From positions 108,692-172,691 of the forward strand of contig RJVL01000005.1 in NCBI GenBank assembly GCA_003755025.1: a DNA stretch of 64,000 bases, given 5' to 3'. Every line of letters starts with the position of its first letter. The stretch's first letter is position 1. Shown piece by piece: positions 20,793-29,632 of the stretch. The stretch is from Diaphorobacter nitroreducens. Its GTDB lineage: Bacteria > Pseudomonadota > Gammaproteobacteria > Burkholderiales > Burkholderiaceae_C. A program made the position numbers and the translations under genes. The notes under the pieces were generated by a model. It saw only the letters and a program-made list of their open reading frames with translations. It was not told the origin of the DNA and searched no databases.

Positions 20793-22004
20793 ATGCCCGA
20801 AAACCTACTCACCGACCTCAAGGTCAGGTCGGCCAAATCGACTGATCGAGACTGGAAACTTTCAGACGGCGGGGGCTTGTTCCTGCTGGTCAAGCCCACC
20901 GGCGGCAAGCTCTGGCGGTGGAAGTACCGCCTGCAAGGCAAGGAGAACCTCTTTGCCATTGGCGGCTTTCCTCAAGTAAGCCTTGCTGAGGCGCGTGCAG
21001 CCCGTGAGAAGGCACGTGCCTTGGTCAAGCAAGGCATCCATCCTGCCCATGAGCGGCGGCAGGTCAAGGAGCGCAACCTGGAAGCGCTGGAGGAACGCAA
21101 GCGCGCAAAGGAAAGTTCGTTCGCCAAGGTGGCGCGGGCGTACCTAGCCGAGATCAAGCCAGTCTTTGCACAGAGTTCCTACCGCACGAAAGAATCCCGC
21201 ATCAGGAAGTACCTGTCGCCCAAGTTCGATGGGATGCCGATGAGCGACATTGGCGTGAAGCAGATTCGCCCGCTGCTGGAGGAATGTAAAGCTCATGGCG
21301 CGTGGGCGGCCATCCATGTCAAAGGTGATCTTTCGGCGATCTTCGAGTTCGCGGTGGTGCGGGGTTTGGTCGAGGCCAATCCGATCCCCAGTCTGCGCGG
21401 GCTGCTGCGCGTGCCGTTCAGCGAGAGCAAGGCGGCGATGACGCGAGAGCAAATCCAGAAGTTCTACCAGGAGTTGCGTGGCTACCGGGGCTATCCGGAA
21501 ACCTCGTTGTGTCTGCGGCTGATTGCGCTGACCGCCTGCCGTCCAGGCGAAGCGGCGGATGCCGAGTGGGATGAGTTCGACTTTGAGGATGCGTTGTGGC
21601 GTCGGCCTGCGGCGAAGATGAAGGCGCGGCGTGACCATGTCAGTCCGTTGTCCACGCAGGCCATAGCGGTGCTGAAAGACTTGCTGCACATCACGGGCGG
21701 CGGGCGCTATCTGTTCCCGCACCGGAGCGGCAAGGGCTTCACCACGCCCAATCGGCTGACCTACGCAATGCGCGACATGAACCTGGGCCGGGGTACGACG
21801 CCGCATTGCTGGCGGACGACCTTTTCCACCTGGGCCAATGAGAACGGATACCGGCCTGATGCGATTGAGCGGCAGCTTGCCCACGTGGAAAGCAACAAGG
21901 TGCGGGCGACGTACAACAAGGCGCTGCTGCTGGATCAGAGAAGGACACTGTTGCAGGACTGGGCGGACTATCTGAGTGCGGCGGAGGGAAGCTGCACAGC
22001 ATAG
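20793..22004 (+). CDS. P4-type tyrosine recombinase (island integrase)
   Basis: Site-specific recombinase of 403 aa. The N-terminal DUF4102-type domain (SDGGGLFLLVKPTGGKLW) is followed by a SAM-like core-binding domain and a catalytic domain with Arg in TACRPGEAA, the H-x2-R pair in HCWRTTFSTWA, and His plus the nucleophilic Tyr in AHVESNKVRATYNKA. All expected catalytic residues are there, so it should be active. The ATG at 20793 has GGAG upstream. It lies 196 bp after ychF, the usual position of an integrase beside its attachment site. The GGGGGTAC motifs overlap its promoter region, which suggests autoregulation by arm-site binding. Confidence 0.94.
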   Translation: MPENLLTDLKVRSAKSTDRDWKLSDGGGLFLLVKPTGGKLWRWKYRLQGKENLFAIGGFPQVSLAEARAAREKARALVKQGIHPAHERRQVKERNLEALEERKRAKESSFAKVARAYLAEIKPVFAQSSYRTKESRIRKYLSPKFDGMPMSDIGVKQIRPLLEECKAHGAWAAIHVKGDLSAIFEFAVVRGLVEANPIPSLRGLLRVPFSESKAAMTREQIQKFYQELRGYRGYPETSLCLRLIALTACRPGEAADAEWDEFDFEDALWRRPAAKMKARRDHVSPLSTQAIAVLKDLLHITGGGRYLFPHRSGKGFTTPNRLTYAMRDMNLGRGTTPHCWRTTFSTWANENGYRPDAIERQLAHVESNKVRATYNKALLLDQRRTLLQDWADYLSAAEGSCTA

Positions 22005-22128
22005 GGAAGAGTTGGCTGGGTGTTGCAGAACCAATGGACAGGGCGACCTTTTCCTTTTCTTGATAGGGCCGTTGTCCCTTGAGTGCCGTTCCCTTGCCAT
22101 TTGCCTTTGCCCAAAGCTGGGCGCTAGA

Positions 22129-22328
22129 AATGGGGTAAACAATGGATTGAATGGGGTATTTTTGATTTAATTACCTTTTTTTTGAGATTCATGTCGCTCA
22201 TTTCTTTCCTGGTCGCCTATGCCGGCCCCTTACGACCGGTCCAATGCTCAGGAAATGGGGTAATCAAACACCGGTAATGAGGTATTTTTAGAGACAATAC
22301 CCCATTTAATAGCTATAATTACCCCATT
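22129..22328. promoter_or_regulatory. Six AATGGGGTA boxes and sigma-70 promoter upstream of the Fic gene
   Basis: The gap 22005-22352 is A/T-rich. AATGGGGTA occurs at 22129, 22150 and 22254 on the plus strand, as AATGAGGTA at 22276, and inverted (TACCCCATT) at 22298-22306 and 22320-22328. A promoter is embedded: GAGACA at 22291-22296, 17-bp spacer, and perfect TATAAT at 22314-22319. One inverted box fills the spacer and another covers the predicted start site, so a bound repressor would block transcription. The protein that binds is unknown. The Fic protein itself has a C-terminal winged-helix and is the first candidate. The first 120 bp of the gap show nothing recognisable. Confidence 0.75.
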
Positions 22329-22352
22329 TACACAGCCCAGGCTTACATTTCC

Positions 22353-23414
22353 ATGCACTCGCTCACACTCGAGTACCTTGCCGCGCTTCGCTTCGATGGC
22401 ACTCAGGCCGCCACGCTGCGCACACTGGGCGAGTACCAGGGCAAGCAGCAACTCTACGCCGCGCAGTCGCCCGAAGCCCTCAAAGGGCTACGCCAGATCG
22501 CGGTAGTCGAATCCACCGAGTCATCCAACCGCCTGGAAGGCATTGTCGTCGCACCCTCGCGGCTGAAGTCTTTGGTCATCCGCAACGCAACGCCAAAGAG
22601 CCGTTCCGAACAGGAGATCGCCGGCTACCGTGACGCCTTGGCGTCGATCCACGAATCGGCCGCGCACATGCCCTTCAGTGAGGGAGTGGTGCTGCAACTG
22701 CACACCCTGCTGTACCGCTATATGCCGCAGGCGGGCGGGCGCTGGAAGGCCACCAATAACGACATCATCGAGCGTCACCCGGACGGCACGTCACGTCTAC
22801 GCTTCCAGCCAGTCGCTGCGCACCTTACGCCCATGGCCATGGGCGATCTGACCGGGCGCTACGCCACCGCGCTGGATCAGCACCTGGCCGACCCTCTGGT
22901 CCTGGTGCCGCTGGCGATGCTCGACTTCCTATGCATTCACCCCTTCCCGGACGGCAACGGTCGCATGTCCCGCTTGTTGACCTTGCTGCTGCTCTATCAC
23001 TTCGACTATGCCGTGGGCCGCTACATCAGCCTGGAACGCATCTTCGAGGACACCAAGGAAGGCTATTACGAGACGCTGGAAGCCAGCTCGCAGGGCTGGC
23101 ACCAGGGGCAGCACGACGTCAAACCCTGGCTCGACTACTTCTGGGGCGCCTTGCTAAGGGCCTACCGCGAGTTCGAGGAGCGTGTTGGCACCATCGAGCG
23201 TGGCCGTGGCAGTAAAGGCGACCGGGTGCGGACGGAAGTTCTGGGGCGCACCTTGCCGTTCTCGATTTCCGAGATTGAAGAAGCCTGCCCGGGCGTGAGT
23301 CGGGACATGGTTCGGCTGGTATTGCGGGCGATGAAGTCAGAGGGACTGATCGAATCGACCGGCAAGGGGCGTGGAGCAAAGTGGCTTCGCATCAATCAAG
23401 GCGGTGAGAAATGA
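22353..23414 (+). CDS. Fic family protein with autoinhibitory motif and winged-helix domain
   Basis: The product is 353 aa. The core motif HPFPDGNGRMSR (around residue 195) is the canonical HPFx(D/E)GNGRxxR of Fic AMP-transferases. An N-terminal helix carries SNRLEG (around residue 59), matching the (S/T)xxxE(G/N) inhibitory motif, which marks it as a self-inhibited class II Fic. The C-terminal about 70 residues look like a winged helix (LPFSISEIEEACPGVSRDMV). Target unknown. It stands before hsdR on the same strand with a 126-bp gap that contains no clear promoter. Fic genes are often neighbours of type I R-M genes, and a backup toxin or regulator role is inference. Confidence 0.9.
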   Translation: MHSLTLEYLAALRFDGTQAATLRTLGEYQGKQQLYAAQSPEALKGLRQIAVVESTESSNRLEGIVVAPSRLKSLVIRNATPKSRSEQEIAGYRDALASIHESAAHMPFSEGVVLQLHTLLYRYMPQAGGRWKATNNDIIERHPDGTSRLRFQPVAAHLTPMAMGDLTGRYATALDQHLADPLVLVPLAMLDFLCIHPFPDGNGRMSRLLTLLLLYHFDYAVGRYISLERIFEDTKEGYYETLEASSQGWHQGQHDVKPWLDYFWGALLRAYREFEERVGTIERGRGSKGDRVRTEVLGRTLPFSISEIEEACPGVSRDMVRLVLRAMKSEGLIESTGKGRGAKWLRINQGGEK

Positions 23415-23540
23415 AGACTAGAAAAAGTATTTTCAGCCTCGACATCCGCGATGATCACACTTGCGGCAACGTGCCCGCGTTCCAGACCGAGGAAATGGCC
23501 GCAGGTAGCCAACACTTCCGCATCGCCAGGGATGCTAGGC

Positions 23541-26339
23541 ATGTCTAAATCCGAGGCACAGACACGAGCCGACTTGATTGACCAGCAACTCGCGTTATCA
23601 GGCTGGAACGTCAAAGACCCCACCCAGGTTGTCGAGGAATTCGACATCCTCACCGCCTTGCGAGTGGGCGTGGCCGAGCCGCGCACGCCCTACGAGGGCC
23701 ACCAGTTCAGCGACTACGTCCTGCTCGGAAAAGACCGCAAACCCCTGGCAGTGATCGAGGCCAAGAAGACCAGCCGCGATGCCGCCATTGGCCGCGAGCA
23801 GGCCAAGCAATACTGCTACAACATCCAGAACCAGCTGGGTGGTGAGCTGCCATTTTGCTTCTACACCAACGGCCACGAGCTCTATTTCTGGGATCTGGAG
23901 AACGCGCCGCCGCGCAAGGTGGTTGGCTTTCCCACCCGCGACGACCTCGAACGCTTCGCCTACATCCGTCGCAATCGCAAGCCGCTGACGCAGGAATTCA
24001 TCAACACTTCGATTGCCGGACGTGATTACCAGATTCGCGCGATACGCTCGGTGCTCGAAGGCATCGAACAGAAGAAGCGCGATTTCCTGCTGGTGATGGC
24101 CACCGGCACCGGCAAGACCCGCACCTGCATCGCCATGGTCGATGCCTTGATGCGGGCTGGCCATGCAGAAAAGGTGCTGTTCCTCGTGGACCGTATCGCG
24201 TTGCGTGAACAGGCACTGGCCGCCTTCAAGGAGCACATGCCCAACGAGCCGCGTTGGCCCAATGTGGGTGAAAAGCTGATCGCGACGGATCGCCGTGTGT
24301 ATGTCGCCACCTACCCGACGATGCTCAACATCATCCGGGACGAGGCACAGCACTTGTCGCCGCACTTCTTCGATTTCATCGTCGTCGATGAAAGCCATCG
24401 CTCCATCTACAACACCTTTGGCGAAGTGCTGGACTACTTCAAGACCATCACGCTGGGCCTCACGGCCACGCCGACCGACATCATCGACCACAACACCTTC
24501 CAGCTTTTTCATTGCGAAGATGGCATTCCCACGTTTGCCTACACCTATGAAGAGGCCGTGAACAACGTGCCGCCCTACCTCTGCAACTTCCAGGTCATGA
24601 AGATTCAGACCAAGTTCCAGATGGAGGGCATCAGCAAGCGCACCATTTCGCTGGAAGACCAGAAGAAGCTGATCCTCCAAGGCAAGGAAGTTGAAGACAT
24701 CAACTTCGAGGGCACTCAGCTTGAAAAGCAGGTGATCAACAAGGGCACCAACACCCTGATCGTCCGCGAATTCATGGAGGAGGCAATCAAGGACGCCAAC
24801 GGCGTGCTGCCAGGCAAGACCATCTTCTTTTGCGCCACCAAGGCCCATGCCCGGCGCATGGAAGAAATCTTCGACAAGCTCTACCCGCAACACCACGGTG
24901 AGCTGGCCAAGGTGCTGGTGTCAGACGACCCGCGCGTCTACGGCAAAGGTGGGCTGCTCGATCAATTCACCAACAACGACATGCCTCGCATCGCTATCAG
25001 CGTGGACATGCTCGACACCGGCATCGATGTGCGCGAAATCGTCAACCTCGTGTTCGCCAAGCCGGTCTACTCGTACACCAAGTTCTGGCAGATGGTCGGG
25101 CGCGGCACACGCCTGCTGGAAACCAGCAAGCCCAAGCCTTGGTGCCTTGAGAAGGATGTGTTCCTGATCCTCGACTGCTGGGACAACTTCGAATACTTCA
25201 AGCTCAACCCCAAGGGCAAGGAGCTTAAACCGCAGTTGCCGCTCCCGGTGCGGCTGGTGGGCCTGCGCCTCGACAAGATCGAAAAGGCCAATGACAGCGG
25301 CCATGCCGACATCGCCACGCGTGAAGTCGCCAAGCTCCGCCTGCAGATTGCCGCGCTACCCAAAGAGTCGGTGGTGATCAAGGAAGCCGCCGCCGCGCTG
25401 ACGCGGCTGGACGATGACAACTTCTGGATCAGCCTCAGCCACGACCGGCTGGAGTTCCTCCGTGCTGAAATCAAGCCGCTGTTCCGCACCGTGTCCGAGG
25501 CCGACTTCAAAGCCATGCGCTTCGAGCGCGACCTGCTGGAGTACTCGCTGGCCGTTTTGAGCGGCGAAAAGGAACAGGCCGACACCCTCAAGGAAGGCAT
25601 CGTCGAGCAGATCGGCGAATTGCCACTCTCGGTCGGCTTCGTCAAGCAGGAAGAGGACCTGATCCGCGCTGCGCAAACCAGCCACTACTGGGCCAAGGCG
25701 GATGAAGACGCCTTCGACGAACTGGTCGCCAAGCTCGGCCCGCTCATGAAATTCCGCGAGCAATCCAGCGGCCAGGAGCAAACCCACCTCGATCTGGCCG
25801 ATGAGCTGCACAAGAAGGAATGGGTGGAGTTCGGTCCACAGCACGAGGCGGTCAGTATCACCCGCTACCGCGAAATGGTGGAAAACCTGATCGCCGAACT
25901 CACCGCGCACAACCCGGTGCTGCAGAAGATCAAGAACGGCGAGGTAGTGAGCAGTGAAGAGGCCAAAGAGCTGGCCGAACTACTGCACGAAGAACATCCG
26001 CACATCACTGAAGACCTGCTGCGCCAGGTTTACAAAAACCGCAAGGCGCGCTTCATCCAGTTCATCCGCCACATCCTGGGTATTGAGGTGCTCAGGAGCT
26101 TCCCAGACGAGGTCAGCGCCGCCTTTGACCAATTCATCCGCGCCCACACCACGCTCAGCAGCCGGCAGATGGAGTTCCTCAATCTGTTGAAGAACTTCAT
26201 CGTCGAGCGCGAAAAGGTAGAGAGAAGAGACCTGATCAATGCCCCCTTCACGGTCATCCACCCGCAAGGCATCCGTGGCGTGTTCAGCCCGGCAGAAATC
26301 AACGAAATCCTGCTGCTGACCGAACGGTTGGCAGCTTAA
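23541..26339 (+). CDS. hsdR: Type I restriction enzyme, R (motor/nuclease) subunit
   Basis: The product is 932 aa. The N-terminal PD-(D/E)xK nuclease is visible as DYVLLGKDRKPLAVIEAKKT (about 55-80). The superfamily-2 helicase motor has Walker A MATGTGKTRT (about 185) and DESH box IVVDESHRS (about 282). Motif VI is QMVGRGTRLLE. The C-terminal domain resembles EcoEI-type HsdR. The protein translocates DNA and cuts far from the recognition site when HsdM/HsdS finds unmethylated targets. The frame is open from 23451, but the ATG at 23541 (MSKSEAQTRADLIDQQL) has AGGGA upstream and starts with the usual conserved sequence. hsdM follows after 15 bp. Confidence 0.94.
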   Translation: MSKSEAQTRADLIDQQLALSGWNVKDPTQVVEEFDILTALRVGVAEPRTPYEGHQFSDYVLLGKDRKPLAVIEAKKTSRDAAIGREQAKQYCYNIQNQLGGELPFCFYTNGHELYFWDLENAPPRKVVGFPTRDDLERFAYIRRNRKPLTQEFINTSIAGRDYQIRAIRSVLEGIEQKKRDFLLVMATGTGKTRTCIAMVDALMRAGHAEKVLFLVDRIALREQALAAFKEHMPNEPRWPNVGEKLIATDRRVYVATYPTMLNIIRDEAQHLSPHFFDFIVVDESHRSIYNTFGEVLDYFKTITLGLTATPTDIIDHNTFQLFHCEDGIPTFAYTYEEAVNNVPPYLCNFQVMKIQTKFQMEGISKRTISLEDQKKLILQGKEVEDINFEGTQLEKQVINKGTNTLIVREFMEEAIKDANGVLPGKTIFFCATKAHARRMEEIFDKLYPQHHGELAKVLVSDDPRVYGKGGLLDQFTNNDMPRIAISVDMLDTGIDVREIVNLVFAKPVYSYTKFWQMVGRGTRLLETSKPKPWCLEKDVFLILDCWDNFEYFKLNPKGKELKPQLPLPVRLVGLRLDKIEKANDSGHADIATREVAKLRLQIAALPKESVVIKEAAAALTRLDDDNFWISLSHDRLEFLRAEIKPLFRTVSEADFKAMRFERDLLEYSLAVLSGEKEQADTLKEGIVEQIGELPLSVGFVKQEEDLIRAAQTSHYWAKADEDAFDELVAKLGPLMKFREQSSGQEQTHLDLADELHKKEWVEFGPQHEAVSITRYREMVENLIAELTAHNPVLQKIKNGEVVSSEEAKELAELLHEEHPHITEDLLRQVYKNRKARFIQFIRHILGIEVLRSFPDEVSAAFDQFIRAHTTLSSRQMEFLNLLKNFIVEREKVERRDLINAPFTVIHPQGIRGVFSPAEINEILLLTERLAA

Positions 26340-26354
26340 AGAACAGGGCATCCC

Positions 26355-28019
26355 ATGCTACAGAACAACCCCGAACTCAAAAGCAAGATCGACCAACTCT
26401 GGAACAAGTTCTGGAGCGGCGGCATTAGCAACCCGCTCACTGCCATCGAGCAGATCACCTATCTACTGTTCATGAAGCGGCTGGACGAACTGGATCAGAA
26501 GAGACAGGCCGATGCCGAGTGGACCGGCGAGAAATACACCTCCAAGTTTGAAGGCACCTGGATTCCACCCGAGGAGCGCAACTGGCCTGTGGCGGAACAG
26601 CGCCCCATCGACAAACGCACGTTGCGCTGGAGTGAGTTCAAGCGCATGCAGGCCGAAGAGATGTTGCAGCATGTGCAGGGCAAGGTGTTCCCTTTCCTGA
26701 AAGACCTGAACGGTGCCGAATCCAATTTCACCCACCATATGAAAAACGCAGTGTTCATCATTCCCAAGCCAGCCCTGCTGGTGGAGGCGGTGAAGACCAT
26801 CGACGAAATCTTTGAGGTGATGGAGAAGGACTCACGGGAAAATGGCCAGGCCTTTCAAGACATCCAGGGAGATGTCTATGAAATGCTGCTGGCCGAAATC
26901 GCTACCGCTGGCAAGAATGGCCAGTTCCGTACCCCGCGCCACATCGTCAAGCTGATGGCCGAACTGGTGCAGCCCCAACTGGGTCACAAGATTGCCGACC
27001 CGGCGTGCGGTACTGGTGGCTTTCTGCTGGGTGCCTATCAGTACATCGTCACACAGTTGGCTATTAACGCCGGTGCCAAGAACCTCAAGCCCGATGAAGA
27101 CGGTTTTATCCGCACCTCAGTTGCTGCAACATTCGATGAAAAGCGTCAATTCGTCCTGCAAGAAAGCCTGTACGGCTACGACATCGACGCCACCATGGTG
27201 CGCTTGGGCCTGATGAATCTGATGATGCACGGCATCGACGAGCCGCACATCGACTACAAGGACACCCTTAGCAAGAGCTACACCGAGGAGGCCGAATACG
27301 ACATCGTGCTGGCCAACCCGCCTTTTACCGGTAGCATCGATAAGGGTGATATCAACGACAATCTGCAACTGGCCACCACCAAGACCGAGCTACTGTTTGT
27401 TGAGAACATCTATCGCCTGCTCAAGAAGGGCGGCACTGCATGCGTGATCGTGCCGCAGGGCGTGCTGTTCGGCTCTGGCGGGGCATTTAGGACGCTGCGT
27501 CAGTTGCTGGTGGAGCGCTGCGACCTCAAGGCTGTCATCACCCTGCCCAGCGGGGTGTTCAAACCCTATGCTGGGGTCAGCACCGCCATTCTGCTGTTCA
27601 CCAAGGTCTGGGGGGTGAAGGACAAGGTTACCAAGCCCGCCACCGAGCATGTCTGGTTTTACGAGATGGCCGCCGATGGCTACTCGTTGGATGACAAGCG
27701 CACCAAACAGGCAGGTTTTGGTGACCTGCAAAACATCATTGCCGAATACCACACCCGTGATGCGGCGACCGATACGGACCGCACTGTCAAGTGCTTCATG
27801 GTGCCACGCACCGAGATCGCTGATGAAAAAAACAACTATGACCTATCACTGTCGCGCTACAAACAGGATGTGTTCGAGGACGTGCAGTACGACGCGCCAA
27901 GTGTGATTCTGGATCGGCTGCTTAAGGCGGAAGTAGGTGATGCGGATGAAGCGGAACTGGCCAAGGTGCAGAGCGGAATCGTCCGTGAACTATTGGAGCT
28001 GAAGGGGATGGTGGAATGA
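26355..28019 (+). CDS. hsdM: Type I restriction enzyme, M (methyltransferase) subunit
   Basis: N6-adenine methyltransferase of 554 aa. An N-terminal helical domain (KIDQLWNKFWSGGISNPLTA) is followed by the catalytic domain with the SAM-binding motif ADPACGTGGFLLGAY (about 215) and the catalytic motif ANPPFTGS (about 320). It works with HsdS, which supplies target recognition, and methylates host DNA to protect it. It follows hsdR by 15 bp, and its stop overlaps the hsdS start as ATGA, so expression of M and S is coupled. Confidence 0.96.
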   Translation: MLQNNPELKSKIDQLWNKFWSGGISNPLTAIEQITYLLFMKRLDELDQKRQADAEWTGEKYTSKFEGTWIPPEERNWPVAEQRPIDKRTLRWSEFKRMQAEEMLQHVQGKVFPFLKDLNGAESNFTHHMKNAVFIIPKPALLVEAVKTIDEIFEVMEKDSRENGQAFQDIQGDVYEMLLAEIATAGKNGQFRTPRHIVKLMAELVQPQLGHKIADPACGTGGFLLGAYQYIVTQLAINAGAKNLKPDEDGFIRTSVAATFDEKRQFVLQESLYGYDIDATMVRLGLMNLMMHGIDEPHIDYKDTLSKSYTEEAEYDIVLANPPFTGSIDKGDINDNLQLATTKTELLFVENIYRLLKKGGTACVIVPQGVLFGSGGAFRTLRQLLVERCDLKAVITLPSGVFKPYAGVSTAILLFTKVWGVKDKVTKPATEHVWFYEMAADGYSLDDKRTKQAGFGDLQNIIAEYHTRDAATDTDRTVKCFMVPRTEIADEKNNYDLSLSRYKQDVFEDVQYDAPSVILDRLLKAEVGDADEAELAKVQSGIVRELLELKGMVE

Positions 28020-29632
28020 TCCCAATGAAACCAACTCCATTGAGCCAACTGGCAATTGTGTCAGCAGGGCAAGCGGCGCCAAAGAGTGACGAATTTTCCG
28101 ACTACGGTACACCATTTGTCCGAGCAGGTAGCCTGGATAGACTGCTGTCAGGTGAACCCGAGTCCGGCCTTGAACTTGTCAGCGAAGAAACAGCCAAGCA
28201 ACGGAAGCTGAAGACCTATCCAAGAGGAACTGTTCTTTTTGCAAAGAGTGGCATGTCCGCCACCAAAGATCGCGTCTACGTCCTTCAAAACCCCGCCCAT
28301 GTCGTTAGCCATTTGGCGACGCTGATCCCCAAGAAGGGGACTCACGTAGGCTATCTTCGCTTTGCCTTGAAGCACTTTCCGCCCTCATCGCTGATCAAAG
28401 ATCATGCTTATCCAGCCATTGGTCTTGGAGATATCGAGGATTTCAAGATCCCCGTTCCTGATAGTTCTGACGACCAAATTCGCATTGCCCATTTGCTCGG
28501 CAAGGTGGAAGGACTGATCGCCAAACGCAAACAACACCTGCAACAACTCGACGATCTGCTCAAGAGCGTGTTTCTGGAGATATTTGGTGACCCAGTGCGG
28601 AATGAGAAGGGGTGGCCAATAAGTCCATTGGTCACCTATATGAGTGAGCAGCCGAATAACGGCCTGTACAAGCCTCAATCGTCCTATGGGTCTGGGACGA
28701 AAATCATCCGGATTGACTCCTTCTATGATGGAATTGTTCAGAATATAGAAGGGCTAAAACGAGTTGAAATTACAGATTCAGAATTTTTGAAATTCGAGAT
28801 TCGGCCATTCGACGTCCTAGTAAATCGAGTCAATAGCATCGAATATCTGGGAAAGATTGGCGTGGTTCCAGCTATTTCGGAGCCCGTGGTTTATGAGTCG
28901 AACATGATGCGCTTTCGTCTAAATCATGAAGTAATGCTTCCTGTTTTTTTGATGTATTTTTGGCGGACTCCATATTTAAAATCTCAGATCAACAGCAAAG
29001 CGAAGAAGGCGGTGAATCAGGCTAGCGTCAATCAACAGGATGTTGCTGGTTTACTCGTATCGCAGCCACCCATCGATCTCCAAAACCAATTCGCCGTCGT
29101 CGTCGAAAAAGTCGAAGCCCTAAAAACTCGCTACCAGCAAAGCCTCTCTGACCTTGAGGCCCTCTATAGCGCACTGAGTCAGAAGGCTTTCCAAGGCGAG
29201 CTGGATCTATCGCGGGTGCCGATGCCAAAATCGCCCACTCAAGATGTCAGCGCTGTTTCCCAAGGAGATCAAGCTACCGTGCCTGAACCCGTTATGCAAA
29301 CCGCGCCTGCCATTCATTTGCCTGATACCGGCAAGCTACTGGAAGCGTTGGAAAATGCCGAGGCCCGCACGGCATTGATCGCAGAATGGCTGGACGCCTA
29401 TCGCGAACAACTTGCTGGCACAGCATTCTCGGCACAGCACTTCATGGTAGTGGCACAAACCCGGCTGGCGGAACTGCACCTGGACAACGACTTCGTGCTA
29501 GGTGCTAGCGACTACGAACACATCAGGGCATGGGTGTTCGAGGCGCTGGCCGCCGGCACGTTGACTCAGGTGTTTGATGATGCGGGCAATTGCATTGAAC
29601 TCAAGGCCGCTATTGAGCAAAGTCAGGCATGA
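28016..29632 (+). CDS. hsdS: Type I restriction enzyme, S (specificity) subunit with C-terminal extension
   Basis: The product is 538 aa. Target-recognition domain 1 (about 1-175) is followed by the first conserved helix (RKQHLQQLDDLLKSVFLEI), domain 2 (about 200-355) and the second conserved helix ending ALSQKAFQGELDLS at about 396. Most HsdS proteins end there. This one continues for about 140 residues: a Pro/Gln-rich linker, then a compact helical segment (LEALENAEARTALIAEWLDAY and beyond). The second recognition domain is visibly richer in A/T than the flanking DNA, a sign of domain exchange. The start overlaps hsdM and the stop overlaps the ATPase gene by ATGA, so four genes are coupled. 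Confidence 0.92.
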   Translation: MIPMKPTPLSQLAIVSAGQAAPKSDEFSDYGTPFVRAGSLDRLLSGEPESGLELVSEETAKQRKLKTYPRGTVLFAKSGMSATKDRVYVLQNPAHVVSHLATLIPKKGTHVGYLRFALKHFPPSSLIKDHAYPAIGLGDIEDFKIPVPDSSDDQIRIAHLLGKVEGLIAKRKQHLQQLDDLLKSVFLEIFGDPVRNEKGWPISPLVTYMSEQPNNGLYKPQSSYGSGTKIIRIDSFYDGIVQNIEGLKRVEITDSEFLKFEIRPFDVLVNRVNSIEYLGKIGVVPAISEPVVYESNMMRFRLNHEVMLPVFLMYFWRTPYLKSQINSKAKKAVNQASVNQQDVAGLLVSQPPIDLQNQFAVVVEKVEALKTRYQQSLSDLEALYSALSQKAFQGELDLSRVPMPKSPTQDVSAVSQGDQATVPEPVMQTAPAIHLPDTGKLLEALENAEARTALIAEWLDAYREQLAGTAFSAQHFMVVAQTRLAELHLDNDFVLGASDYEHIRAWVFEALAAGTLTQVFDDAGNCIELKAAIEQSQA

